Both the position numbers and the translations under genes were made by a program. From positions 2,166,001 to 2,230,000 of the forward strand of contig NZ_CP113864.1 of the NCBI RefSeq assembly GCF_026914285.1: DNA of 64,000 nucleotides, in the 5' to 3' direction. This DNA is from Caldicellulosiruptor naganoensis (lineage in GTDB: Bacteria > Bacillota > Thermoanaerobacteria > Caldicellulosiruptorales > Caldicellulosiruptoraceae). The notes beneath the pieces are model-generated. The model was given only the letters and a program-made list of their open reading frames with translations, was not told the DNA's origin and searched no databases. How positions within the stretch are numbered: position 1 is the first letter of the stretch; each line of letters starts with the position of its first letter. Of the stretch, positions 47,377 through 55,496 are shown piece after piece.

Positions 47377-47566
47377 AAAAAGCCTAAATGTTGAGAATAA
47401 TTATATCATACTTATTGAATGATATAAAGAAAAATTAAATGAACGTTCGAAAATTTAAAAATATTTTAACAATGAGAACAAAAAAGAAGTATAATATAGA
47501 ATGTATAATATAGAATGTAGGAGAACTTCAACATGGTAAAACTTCTGTTTTTGGAGGTAAGCTTTT
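47377..47566. promoter_or_regulatory. purR-murC divergent region with a PurBox-like site and tandem repeat
   Basis: AAATGAACGTTCGAAAATTT (47438-47457) contains a GAACGTTC palindrome whose minus strand fits 11 of 13 positions of the PurR box AWWWCCGAACWWT. Close to murC, the 14-base unit GTATAATATAGAAT occurs twice in tandem (47489-47502 and 47503-47516), each with a TATAAT. A -35-like TTAACA sits 18 bases before the first. Confidence 0.45.
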
Positions 47567-48937
47567 TTGATGAACAAGTTCTTTTTGATTGGCATTGGTG
47601 GAATATCAATGAGTGCAATAGCACTTATTCTTAAAAATCAGGGACATATTGTAGAAGGTTCTGATATGCAAGAAAGCAAAACTACAAAGATGCTAAGGGA
47701 AAGTGGCATCAACGTGTATATAGGGCATGATGAAAGTCACATAAAAGGCGATGAAATAGTAATTTACACAGCAGCTATTTCAAAAGACAACCCAGAGCTT
47801 GTAAAGGCAAAGAGTATGGGACTTAAAGTTTATGAAAGAGCAGAATTTCTGGGAATGCTTATGAAAGCCTATAAAAACGTCATTGCAGTTGCCGGCACAC
47901 ATGGAAAAACGACAACAACTTCAATGATAGGATATATTCTTAAAAAAGCACTTTTAAACCCCACAATCTTGGTTGGGGCGTTTGTAAAACAGCTTGGTGG
48001 AAATTTTTGTATTGGTTCAAATGAGTATCTGGTTGCTGAGGCATGCGAATATGTTGACAGCTTTTTAAAGTTCAATCCAACTATTGGCGTAATTTTAAAC
48101 ATTGAGAACGACCATTTAGATTATTTTAAAGATATAGACTCAATCAAAGAGTCGTTCAGAAAATTTGCATTAAAAATTCCTCAAAACGGTTTTGTTGTTG
48201 CAAATCTTGACGATGAAAATGTATGTTCAGCCTTGAAAGATTTGCATCAAAATGTGATATATTTTTCTGCTAAAACACCTGCAGATTTTTGGGCTGATAA
48301 TATAACCTCTTGCAATGGCTACTATGAATTTGATATTGTTAGTAAAGATTCAAAAGTGCTTTCTCATATTAAACTCAACATCCCGGGATTCCATAATGTA
48401 TACAACAGCCTTGCTGCTTTTACAGTTGCATACTTGTTAGGAATTGACACAAAAATTATAAAAGAAACCATTTGTAAGTTTGGTGGTGCATCGCGACGAC
48501 TTGAAAAAATAGGTGATTTAGACGGCATACTTCTTTATGATGACTATGCACATCACCCAACAGAGATTCAAGCAACAATTAGCACTTTGAAAAAATTAGC
48601 AAATGGAAGGGTTATTGTAATATTCCAGCCACATACCTTCAGTAGACTCAAAAGTCTTATGCCAGATTTTGTGAAGAGCTTAGCAACAGCTGATAAGGTT
48701 ATTGTAACAGATGTATATGCTGCTCGGGAAAAGAATGTATATGGTATTAGCTCAAAAGACTTATATGAAAAACTAAAAGAAGCAGGGATTGAATGTGAGT
48801 ATATAAGTGAATTTGAGAAGATAGCGGAGTTTGTTTTAAAAATAGCTCAAAAAGGAGACATTGTTGCAACAATTGGTGCAGGTGATATAAATAAGTGTAT
48901 AGAGCTTATTTTCCAAAAATCTCCTGTAAAGTCTTAA
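47567..48937 (+). CDS. murC: UDP-N-acetylmuramate--L-alanine ligase
   Basis: Adds the first amino acid of the peptidoglycan stem peptide in the cytoplasm. The 455-residue product has the N-terminal nucleotide-binding IGIGGISMSAIALIL, the ATP-binding AGTHGKTTTTSMIGYIL (about residue 108), and the conserved YDDYAHHPTE and FQPHTFSR motifs of the C-terminal domain. TTG and ATG are adjacent possible starts behind GGAGG. It is alone in its transcript, closed by a strong terminator. Confidence 0.96.
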   Translation: MMNKFFLIGIGGISMSAIALILKNQGHIVEGSDMQESKTTKMLRESGINVYIGHDESHIKGDEIVIYTAAISKDNPELVKAKSMGLKVYERAEFLGMLMKAYKNVIAVAGTHGKTTTTSMIGYILKKALLNPTILVGAFVKQLGGNFCIGSNEYLVAEACEYVDSFLKFNPTIGVILNIENDHLDYFKDIDSIKESFRKFALKIPQNGFVVANLDDENVCSALKDLHQNVIYFSAKTPADFWADNITSCNGYYEFDIVSKDSKVLSHIKLNIPGFHNVYNSLAAFTVAYLLGIDTKIIKETICKFGGASRRLEKIGDLDGILLYDDYAHHPTEIQATISTLKKLANGRVIVIFQPHTFSRLKSLMPDFVKSLATADKVIVTDVYAAREKNVYGISSKDLYEKLKEAGIECEYISEFEKIAEFVLKIAQKGDIVATIGAGDINKCIELIFQKSPVKS

Positions 48938-48948
48938 GTAAAAAAGAT

Positions 48949-48995
48949 GCTGCCTCAAAAAGCTACATTGTAAAAGTTTTAAGAGGCAGCTTTTT
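48949..48995. terminator. Terminator between murC and the SipL-like gene
   Basis: GCTGCCTC (48949-48956) pairs with GAGGCAGC (48983-48990), followed by five T; partly symmetrical, so it can serve both converging genes. Confidence 0.85.
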
Positions 48996-50556
48996 ATTTT
49001 ACTATCAAAAGTTTTTGACCGGGGAAAATCTCCTCATTTTCTAATTGGTTAAAACTAATCAGTTTTTCGACTGTTGTTCTGTAGTTCTTTGCAATTTTCC
49101 AAAGGCTGTCTCCTTTCTGGACTGTGTAGATGTAAATTGAAGCAAATCTGCTATCATCTCTTTCTATTTCTCCCCGCACCTCAACATCACTTATAATTTC
49201 TGTGGTTTGTGTACGTTTTGCCCAAAGTTCAATAGCTAAATGTGCTCTTGTTTCAACCTCGCTTGCTGATAGAATAGAGAATGAGAGGTTTTCAATCTCT
49301 ATATCAGCATAAATTTTATCCTGATCCTCAACTCCTTCTAAGTCAATCTTGATTGAAAACAAAATTTGGGTGGCTGCACTTTTTATGAGGTCTTGTTCAT
49401 CTTTCGAGATGTAAATCAAAAATACAACAAGTACCCCTTTTATTTGTACAGCATTCTTTTCAGCTTTTACCATGTCAATTTCTACTCTTCCAGATATTGA
49501 GAAAATCTGTTCAGGTTCACTCGGAAGTGATACTACTTCTTTGATAGTATGAACTTGTCGGGTCTTTCCAACAAACTGCTCTATGGTTAAAAATTTCTTC
49601 AGTTCTTTTAGCTCATACATTGTTGAATATAAGTCTACAATAGGCTCAATTATATCAAGCTTGTTGAATGCAACTTTGGCTTCTACAACAATATCATATT
49701 CGACTCTTCTTAGCTCTCCTACCTCATCTGTCTTTGGAGATATTTTGAAGCTTTTTATATAGAACTTTACAATAGGTTCTAAGTCATCGGGGATGTTAGA
49801 AAGTTCAATAGAATGCTCGGCAAACATCTCATGTTCTACCATCTCAAGTGGATTTTGCCCTATATCAGGCGAATAAAGGGTTTTGGCATCAATCTTCAAA
49901 TCGATAGAAAGTTTTTTTCTATCAAATTTGATATTTTTATCAGAAAGCCTTGCAAATGAGCGCAAAATCTCTCTAATTGAAGGTTTCCCCTGGGGAATGT
50001 CTAAGATTTCTTTCTTTACAATTTGTTCTGTAATTATAAGGGGATTAGAGATGGTAATTTTTTCTTTTAGAAACTTTACTGACTCATCTTCAATGTAATC
50101 TAAATACTCAATTGAGGTCGGCGACTTGACAACAAGGCTGATTTCAACTATTGCCTTTGCCGAAAGTTTTCTTGTGCTGAGGGCTGAACAGTAGCTGTAT
50201 ATTAGGTCATCTTTAACCTCATATGTCATGCCAGGTCTAACTCCAAAGAGGTCAAACACCTTAGAAAAGGGCGCAGAACTTGAAACAAACGAGATTTTTT
50301 TGAGTGGGTCATTTGAAAGATAAATTATTTTAAAATCCACTTCACCCTGAACCACCACCCTGTCGTTCAAAACCTCTACGCTTGTGACAAAAACATCTGC
50401 ATCTGTCTGCAATACTTTTAGGACATCGGGCTTTATCTCAGGAAGTAAGATCTCACCCTCTACAATAACTTTCTGTGAGTCTGACCCATACACGTTCATG
50501 TACTCAATCTTTTCATACCTTTTATCCAATTCTAAGGTTAACCTCCACAAACTCAC
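48994..50556 (-). CDS. SPOCS/LysM spore-coat morphogenesis protein (SipL-like)
   Basis: A 520-residue protein with repeated DUF3794/SPOCS domains (for example VEGEILLPEIKPDVLKVLQ near residue 35, a second with ILDIPQGKPSIREILRSFA near residue 190) and one C-terminal LysM domain (YTVQKGDSLWKIAKNYRTTV). This length and order match SipL, the clostridial protein that binds SpoIVA and starts coat assembly. It has no signal peptide, consistent with action inside the mother cell. Confidence 0.88.
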   Translation of the reverse strand: MSLWRLTLELDKRYEKIEYMNVYGSDSQKVIVEGEILLPEIKPDVLKVLQTDADVFVTSVEVLNDRVVVQGEVDFKIIYLSNDPLKKISFVSSSAPFSKVFDLFGVRPGMTYEVKDDLIYSYCSALSTRKLSAKAIVEISLVVKSPTSIEYLDYIEDESVKFLKEKITISNPLIITEQIVKKEILDIPQGKPSIREILRSFARLSDKNIKFDRKKLSIDLKIDAKTLYSPDIGQNPLEMVEHEMFAEHSIELSNIPDDLEPIVKFYIKSFKISPKTDEVGELRRVEYDIVVEAKVAFNKLDIIEPIVDLYSTMYELKELKKFLTIEQFVGKTRQVHTIKEVVSLPSEPEQIFSISGRVEIDMVKAEKNAVQIKGVLVVFLIYISKDEQDLIKSAATQILFSIKIDLEGVEDQDKIYADIEIENLSFSILSASEVETRAHLAIELWAKRTQTTEIISDVEVRGEIERDDSRFASIYIYTVQKGDSLWKIAKNYRTTVEKLISFNQLENEEIFPGQKLLIVK

Positions 50557-50610
50557 CTTCTCCCTAATAAGATATATGCAAGAACGTCCGGATAATATGT
50601 AAAATAAAAA

Positions 50611-50650
50611 AAGAGCTTATTCCTACGCACTTAGAATAAGCTCTTTTTAA
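50611..50650. terminator. Terminator downstream of veg
   Basis: Perfect 12-bp stem AAGAGCTTATTC (50611-50622) with GAATAAGCTCTT (50634-50645), T-rich on the + side and A-rich on the left, so it also works on the minus strand for veg. Confidence 0.85.
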
Positions 50651-50654
50651 AGTG

Positions 50655-50682
50655 TTGACAAATTGATATTTTTGGTTATAAT
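50655..50682 (+). promoter_or_regulatory. Consensus SigA promoter pointing antisense into veg
   Basis: -35 TTGACA (50655-50660, perfect), 16-base spacer, -10 TATAAT (50677-50682, perfect). It faces right, into the 3' end of the leftward veg gene, and no + strand gene follows before the tRNA. Confidence 0.5.
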
Positions 50683-50718
50683 TAAAACATACAAGTAAAA
50701 TTGATAAAAAGCCGTTTT

Positions 50719-50991
50719 TTACATAACATTTACCTTTGTATTTGTCCTACAAAGAATAATTTCAACTGTATTTGTTATAAGGTCTGAATAGGTGTAGGTC
50801 ACACACCTGAACTGTTTGCACTCTCTGTCAATGGGGAACTTGACAACAAAGATATTTGAATAGGTGTTCTCCAAGATGCCTTCTACTTCAATCATTTTTT
50901 TGCGTCCTTTGTTTGCGCGCACAAGTACTTTTTCGCCTTTGAGGGCTTCAATGTCCTTTTTGATCTGCTGAAGGTGTAGCTTATCAACCAC
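50719..50991 (-). CDS. veg: Veg family protein
   Basis: A 90-residue member of the Veg family (DUF1021), in Bacillus linked to biofilm matrix gene expression by antagonising SinR. The family pattern is clear: LKGEKVLVRANKGRKKMIEV, GILENTYSNIFVVKF and SFRY-like VTYTYSDLITNTVEI. It has a GTG start. The promoter upstream is close to consensus. Confidence 0.93.
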   Translation of the reverse strand: MVDKLHLQQIKKDIEALKGEKVLVRANKGRKKMIEVEGILENTYSNIFVVKFPIDRECKQFRCVTYTYSDLITNTVEIILCRTNTKVNVM

Positions 50992-51078
50992 CTTAACATC
51001 ACTGCCCCTCTTAAAAATTATTTAATTTTGAAGCTACATGCTATTTTTCACCATTTTACTACATTTTAAAACATTATT

Positions 51079-51107
51079 ATTATATCATTATTCTTTTTTT
51101 TTGTAAA
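51079..51107 (-). promoter_or_regulatory. SigA-type promoter for veg
   Basis: Minus strand -35 TTTACA (51102-51107), 17-base spacer, -10 TATAAT (51079-51084). In Bacillus the veg promoter is among the strongest. Confidence 0.65.
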
Positions 51108-51284
51108 TAGAGGGGGCCTAAATATTATAGAGTGTTTTTCGAAATATGTCAAGAAGCCAAATTGGGAAATTTCTTTGAAAATATCGGCAAATACACTGCT
51201 ATATCTATGGTTTTGATTATTTTTCTTATTAATTCTCTCTAAAAAGATTTGTTGAGGCATGGAAGTACAATTTGGCAATTACCA

Positions 51285-51313
51285 TTGTCAAAACTTAAAG
51301 TTTGGTTTATAAT
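51285..51313 (+). promoter_or_regulatory. SigA-type promoter for tRNA-Ser
   Basis: -35 TTGTCA (51285-51290), 17-base spacer, -10 TATAAT (51308-51313), 26 bases before the tRNA. The rest of 51111-51284 shows nothing I can identify. Confidence 0.7.
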
Positions 51314-51338
51314 TAATAAAGTGAAAAAACAAAGAGGC

Positions 51339-51431
51339 GGAGAGATGGCCGAGTGGTCGAAGGCGCACGACTGGAAATCGTGTGTACCCCCAAAAGGGGT
51401 ACCGAGGGTTCAAATCCCTCTCTCTCCGCCA
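51339..51431 (+). tRNA. tRNA-Ser (anticodon GGA)
   Basis: A 93-base class II tRNA with a long variable arm (TACCCCC/GGGGTA region). The acceptor stem GGAGAGA pairs with TCTCTCC, the anticodon loop is CTGGAAA, the T loop is GTTCAAATC, and CCA is encoded at the 3' end (51429-51431). Confidence 0.97.
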
Positions 51432-51777
51432 TTTTTATTGGGTTTTTAGGTGGTTTAAATTGGAATTAAAAAGGCAAAAACATCTAAATCGTGTGAAAAA
51501 TTTTAAAGCACAAAATGTTCACAGGACTAGAAAAAGCAAGTGTTTACCAGCATCAATTCAACAAAAACAAAAAGGCAACTTTCTCTTCAAAAACCTTGCA
51601 CCAGTAAACAACAATTTTTGTACGAGTTTATTTTTATTGTTAGACATCTTTCGTATCTTCTTCTTTGGAACAATTTTTTTTGTGCTTCTATGTAAACCGT
51701 ATTTTAATTTATAGTTTACTATTTGTAATTTCTATGCTATCATTAAAATTAAACATTTTCGTTTGGAGATGATTTAG
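51432..51777. other. Gap between tRNA-Ser and bioB
   Basis: No recognised gene. One rightward frame from a TTG at 51460 to 51714 encodes 84 residues, basic at first and strongly hydrophobic near the end, but it lacks a family match and may be chance. A small ATAGT-TT-ACTAT palindrome lies about 60 bases before bioB. Confidence 0.3.
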
Positions 51778-52770
51778 TTGCTGAATTTTCTTCAATCAGT
51801 TCAATTTGTTAAAGAAGTTGAAAAAATGATAGTTGAGTATGAGAGAGATATTAATTTCAATGAGGCAATTATACTTTATGAAATCGCAAAACATGATGCA
51901 GACCTGGTAAAAAATCTTGCCAATACTATAAAACAACATTATTTTGAAAACACAATTGAGCTTTGCTCCATTTATCCTGCAAAGGTGGGACTTTGTTCTC
52001 AAGACTGCAAGTTTTGCTCCCAGTCTATCCATCACAGTTGTTCAATTGAGATAAAAGATCTTGCAACGCTTGATGAGGTAACAGAGTATCTTGAGAATGT
52101 AATATCTTTTCCAGTAAAAAGATTTTCCTTAGTCACAAGTGGTGAAAAGCTTAATGACTCAGAATTCGAAAAAATTTTAGACATCTATTCATATATCTCA
52201 AAGAATTATAACATTCTTTTGTGCGCATCACTCGGCTTTCTTACTCAAGAAAGGGCAAAAAAGTTATTGAAAGCTGGGGTTGTAAAGTATCACAATAACT
52301 TAGAGACATCCAGCACATATTTTAAAAATATCTGCTCCACCCATACTCAGCAGCAAAAGAAAGAGACTTTAAAAATTGCAAAAGAGACAGGTCTCGAAAT
52401 CTGCAGCGGTGGAATAATCTCAATGGGTGAGGACATGATTGAAAGAATCAAGCTTGCATTTGAGCTGAGAGAATTAGATGTTGACTCTGTCCCTATCAAC
52501 ATATTAAACCCTATAAAAGGTACTGCTCTGGAAGATATGAAGATCATAGACCAAAACGAAATTTTTATCACTCTGGCACTATTTAGGATTATACTTCCTA
52601 AAAAGACTATTCTTCTTGCAGGCGGAAAGGAAAATGCACTTGGAGATAAGGAAATAATGGCATATGAATGTGGAATAAATGGTTGTATGGTTGGAAACTA
52701 TCTTACAACAAAGGGAATGGGAATAAGGGAAAAGATTGATATGCTGAAATTCTTGGACTTAATATTTTAA
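51778..52770 (+). CDS. bioB: Biotin synthase (radical SAM)
   Basis: Inserts sulfur into dethiobiotin using radical S-adenosylmethionine chemistry. The 330-residue product has the 4Fe-4S motif [11 protein letters not shown] in the conserved context [10 protein letters not shown], then [12 protein letters not shown] and [14 protein letters not shown], and AGGKENALG near the C-terminus. The start is a TTG with GGAGATG upstream. No other biotin gene is in the window, so it may act on imported or separately made dethiobiotin. It directly precedes the disrupted toxin-antitoxin locus. Confidence 0.93.
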   Translation: MLNFLQSVQFVKEVEKMIVEYERDINFNEAIILYEIAKHDADLVKNLANTIKQHYFENTIELCSIYPAKVGLCSQDCKFCSQSIHHSCSIEIKDLATLDEVTEYLENVISFPVKRFSLVTSGEKLNDSEFEKILDIYSYISKNYNILLCASLGFLTQERAKKLLKAGVVKYHNNLETSSTYFKNICSTHTQQQKKETLKIAKETGLEICSGGIISMGEDMIERIKLAFELRELDVDSVPINILNPIKGTALEDMKIIDQNEIFITLALFRIILPKKTILLAGGKENALGDKEIMAYECGINGCMVGNYLTTKGMGIREKIDMLKFLDLIF

Positions 52771-52771
52771 A

Positions 52772-52829
52772 TTGACAAAAATATTTAGCGAGAATATACT
52801 AAAGTTAGAAAGTAAAACTTTCTAACTTT
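52772..52829 (+). promoter_or_regulatory. Original toxin-antitoxin promoter and palindromic operator (upstream copy)
   Basis: -35 TTGACA (52772-52777, perfect), 17-base spacer, -10 TATACT (52795-52800). Immediately after is a perfect inverted repeat, AAAGTTAGAAAG (52801-52812), TAAAA, CTTTCTAACTTT (52818-52829), covering the expected transcription start. It is the likely autoregulatory operator. The copy downstream of the IS lacks this -35. Confidence 0.72.
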
Positions 52830-52911
52830 AAGAGGTGAGAAATGGTGATAGTTGAAATAAAGAAAAAATCCCAGGTGACAATTCCAGCTCAAATTCTGAA
52901 GAAATTGAACT
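52778..52911 (+). repeat. Long direct repeat, left copy (134 bp target duplication)
   Basis: Identical over 134 bases to 54894-55027. It runs from the base after the TA -35 box to the 23rd antitoxin codon and abuts the left IS end. Confidence 0.95.
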
Positions 52912-52916
52912 CTTGA
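52842..52916 (+). pseudogene. Truncated antitoxin (first 23 codons), cut by the IS
   Basis: Identical at its start to the intact antitoxin (MVIVEIKKKSQVTIPAQILK). The IS end then supplies one foreign codon and a stop. It retains the full promoter, operator and ribosome site, so a 24-residue peptide covering only part of the AbrB domain could still be expressed. Confidence 0.9.
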
Positions 52917-54893
52917 CTTTGTCAGTTAAGAGGTGTTTTTGAGCTAACAAAAAATAACAAAGTCTTAATTTATGCGGGTTTCAAGAAGAGAAAAATAAAA
53001 AATTTTAAAAAATGTAGGGACAAATTTTAGCTTAATATATACTGAATTTGCTTGACTTTTTAAATATTTTGTGGTACAATATAACAAACTATCTTCAAGG
53101 AGTTGCCATATGTTTGTCAAAATTACTAATGCTGGCGGTTATCAGTATGTTAGGTTAGTCGAAAATTACCGTGAAAATGGTAAAGTAAAGCAAAGAGTAC
53201 TATTTAACTTTGGTAGACTTGATATTCTCAAAGATGACCCCGCTTTTAAAAACATTGTAAAAAAACTATCTGATATTGTCGCTGAAACAACTACTGAGAA
53301 TGCAAAAGCTGTTACTATTGAATCTGAAGAAGATATTTCGGATGCAGTTGTAAAAAACTGGGGATACATTGTATACAGAAAGTTATGGCAGGAGCTTGAA
53401 ATTGATAAGTTTTTAAAAGGGAAAGCAGCAAAAGAGAGAAAGATAAAATTTGATGTAGACAAAGTAAGTTTTTTAATGACCATACAGAGATTGATAGAGC
53501 CAATGAGCAAACTAAGAACTTATCATCAGAGAAGCAAATATTTTGGATTTGAAGAGGATATAGATTTGAATCAATTGTACAGGTGTTTAGATTTTCTTGA
53601 CAGTGTAAAAGAAGATTTAGAGACATACCTGTATCAGAGAAATAAAGACTTATTTAAGATGGTAGTTGATGTAGTGTTTTATGATGTGACGACAATATAC
53701 TTTGAGAGTTGTAGAGCGGATGAACTTAAAAATTTTGGGTTTAGCAAAGACAACAAGGTAAATGAAGTGCAAGTTGTATTAGGGCTTTTGGTGGACAAAG
53801 AAGGCAGACCGATAGGGTATGAACTTTTTCCTGGTAATACGATAGATAGCAAGACGATGGTAAAGATACTGAGGAAGCTGAAGGAAAAATTTAGTATAGA
53901 TAAGATAATAATAGTAGCAGACAAAGGGCTTAACAGCAGAATAAATTTAAAGATGATAAAAGAAGCTGGGTACGACTATATAGTAGCAAGCAGATTAAAG
54001 AATGCAAGTAAAGAAATTTTAGATGAAGTTTTTAATGAAGAAGGATATAAAAGACTTGATGGCAAAAGATGTTTGAATGCTGAAGAAATTTATGGTGATG
54101 AATTCAAATATAAGGTATTGGAAAGAACAAATATTGTCAAGGATGAAGAGGGTAAAGAGTTCAAAATAGAAGAGAATTTGATAATAACGTATTCAAGCAA
54201 GAGAGCCAAGAAAGACAAAGAAGACAGAGAGAGATTGGTAAGAAAAGCCAAAGAGCTTTTAGAGAACAAAGGAAGCATAACAGCCTTAGAAAAGAAAGGT
54301 GCAAGGAAATATTTGAAGAAGAAATCAAAATCAGAAGAATATGTATTGGATGAGGAAGCGATAAAACGAGATGAGAAATTTGACGGTTATTATGCAATTC
54401 AAACGAGCAAAAAGGATATGGATGTAGAAGAGGTTTTAGGAGCATATCACGATTTATGGAAGATAGAACAGTCATTCAGAGTAATGAAAAGCTGTTTAGA
54501 AGTGCGACCGATATATCACTTTACAGAAAGCAGAATAAAAGGACATTTTGTGATATGTTTTTTGGCATTTTTACTGCAAAGGACATTGGAATATATTTTG
54601 AGGAGAAAAGGTAAAGGAATAAGTAGTGAAAGGATAATGGAAGCAATATATTCAATGAACTTTTTTGAAATAGAGATAAAAGGGAAGAAATATTTGATAA
54701 AGCAAAAAATTGAGGGAGAAGCTGGAGATATACTGAATGTAATGAAGATAAAGGGTCCAAAAAACTTCATGACATATGAGGAAGGCTTAGAATTTATTGG
54801 TATTAGCAAATGATGTAGTGACAAAATTGAGGTCCATATTTTGTCAATCCCAGTCCTCCCAAGCTTTTTGAGCTTCAAACTGACAAAGTCAAG
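52912..54893 (+). mobile_element. IS1634-like insertion sequence (1982 bp)
   Basis: Terminal inverted repeats CTTGACTTTGTCAGTT (52912-52927) and its exact complement (54878-54893), 16 of 16, enclose one transposase gene. The element is flanked by a 134-bp direct repeat. IS1634-family elements (IS1634 of Mycoplasma mycoides, IS1549 of Mycobacterium smegmatis) are known for unusually long, variable target duplications, which fits. The element carries its own promoter: -35 TTGACT (53052-53057), 17 bases, -10 TACAAT (53075-53080). Confidence 0.92.
53110..54813 (+). CDS. IS1634-family DDE transposase
   Basis: A 567-residue transposase. ATG 53110 follows AAGGAG at good spacing; the frame is open to 53071. 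The DDE residues are in FYDVTTIYFES (first Asp), IIIVADKGLNSR (second Asp) and YHDLWKIEQSFRVMKS (Glu), with the family phrases GLLVDKEGRPIGYELFPGNT and RPIYHFTESRIKGHF. No frameshift or stop is seen, so the element is probably active or recently active. Confidence 0.94.
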   Translation: MFVKITNAGGYQYVRLVENYRENGKVKQRVLFNFGRLDILKDDPAFKNIVKKLSDIVAETTTENAKAVTIESEEDISDAVVKNWGYIVYRKLWQELEIDKFLKGKAAKERKIKFDVDKVSFLMTIQRLIEPMSKLRTYHQRSKYFGFEEDIDLNQLYRCLDFLDSVKEDLETYLYQRNKDLFKMVVDVVFYDVTTIYFESCRADELKNFGFSKDNKVNEVQVVLGLLVDKEGRPIGYELFPGNTIDSKTMVKILRKLKEKFSIDKIIIVADKGLNSRINLKMIKEAGYDYIVASRLKNASKEILDEVFNEEGYKRLDGKRCLNAEEIYGDEFKYKVLERTNIVKDEEGKEFKIEENLIITYSSKRAKKDKEDRERLVRKAKELLENKGSITALEKKGARKYLKKKSKSEEYVLDEEAIKRDEKFDGYYAIQTSKKDMDVEEVLGAYHDLWKIEQSFRVMKSCLEVRPIYHFTESRIKGHFVICFLAFLLQRTLEYILRRKGKGISSERIMEAIYSMNFFEIEIKGKKYLIKQKIEGEAGDILNVMKIKGPKNFMTYEEGLEFIGISK

Positions 54894-55027
54894 AAAATAT
54901 TTAGCGAGAATATACTAAAGTTAGAAAGTAAAACTTTCTAACTTTAAGAGGTGAGAAATGGTGATAGTTGAAATAAAGAAAAAATCCCAGGTGACAATTC
55001 CAGCTCAAATTCTGAAGAAATTGAACT
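54894..55027 (+). repeat. Long direct repeat, right copy (134 bp)
   Basis: Matches 52778-52911 base for base. It contains the -10 (TATACT, 54911-54916), the 12-bp-arm palindrome (54917-54945), the ribosome site and the first antitoxin codons of the intact operon. The hexamer at the -35 position (54888-54893) is GTCAAG, the end of the IS. Confidence 0.95.
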
Positions 55028-55239
55028 TGCGTGTAGGTGATTTATTACAAATAGAGGAGAAGAATGGTAGGATAATTTTAACGCCTGTAGTAACTATTCC
55101 GAAAGAGCAGGCGTGGTTTTACTCTGAGAAGTGGCAAAGAGAAGAAGCAACTGTAGAGAAGAAGATTCAGGAAGGCAAACTCTTGGTGGCTAATTTGTTG
55201 CAAGAGTTATTTGAGGATTTGGGGTTGAATGACGAATGA
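54958..55239 (+). CDS. AbrB/MazE-type antitoxin
   Basis: A 93-residue protein with an N-terminal swapped-hairpin AbrB DNA-binding domain (KKKSQVTIPAQILKKLNLRV, GDLLQIEEKNGRIIL) and an acidic C-terminal tail (LLQELFEDLGLNDE) expected to cover the toxin. AGAGGTGAG precedes the ATG. The toxin gene overlaps its end by four bases (ATGA). It should repress its own promoter through the palindrome just upstream. Confidence 0.88.
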   Translation: MVIVEIKKKSQVTIPAQILKKLNLRVGDLLQIEEKNGRIILTPVVTIPKEQAWFYSEKWQREEATVEKKIQEGKLLVANLLQELFEDLGLNDE

Positions 55240-55496
55240 AGATTTATTACTCGCAACTTTTCAAAGAAAAAGTAAACAAATTGCCACAAGATGTAAAAAA
55301 GATACTAAAGAAAAAGTTAGAACTATTATTACAAAATCCATACCATCCTTTTTTGCAAACTAAAAAAATACAAGGGACGAAAGATATATTTGAAACAACT
55401 ATTACAATGGGAATAAGACTGACATGGCAGTATAAAGAAGATGCAATAATTCTTAGAAATATTGGTGAACATGATAAAACTTTAAAAAATCTATAA
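55236..55496 (+). CDS. RelE/ParE-superfamily toxin
   Basis: An 86-residue protein with the RelE/YafQ-like pattern: SQLFKEKVNKLPQDVKKILK, NPYHPFLQTKKIQGTKDIFE and the strand phrase MGIRLTWQYKEDAIILRNIGEHD. These are ribosome-dependent mRNA interferases or gyrase poisons; the C-terminal HD is compatible with a YafQ/RelE-type nuclease but does not prove it. It overlaps the antitoxin gene by four bases and ends the operon. Confidence 0.85.
   Translation: MKIYYSQLFKEKVNKLPQDVKKILKKKLELLLQNPYHPFLQTKKIQGTKDIFETTITMGIRLTWQYKEDAIILRNIGEHDKTLKNL

Noticed and set aside
51249..51449. Frames running through tRNA-Ser
   Set aside because: They are an accident of the tRNA sequence; the tRNA itself is complete.
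52842..52916. Left antitoxin fragment as an independent small gene
   Set aside because: It is the exact start of the downstream antitoxin, interrupted by the IS end, so it is a duplication product.
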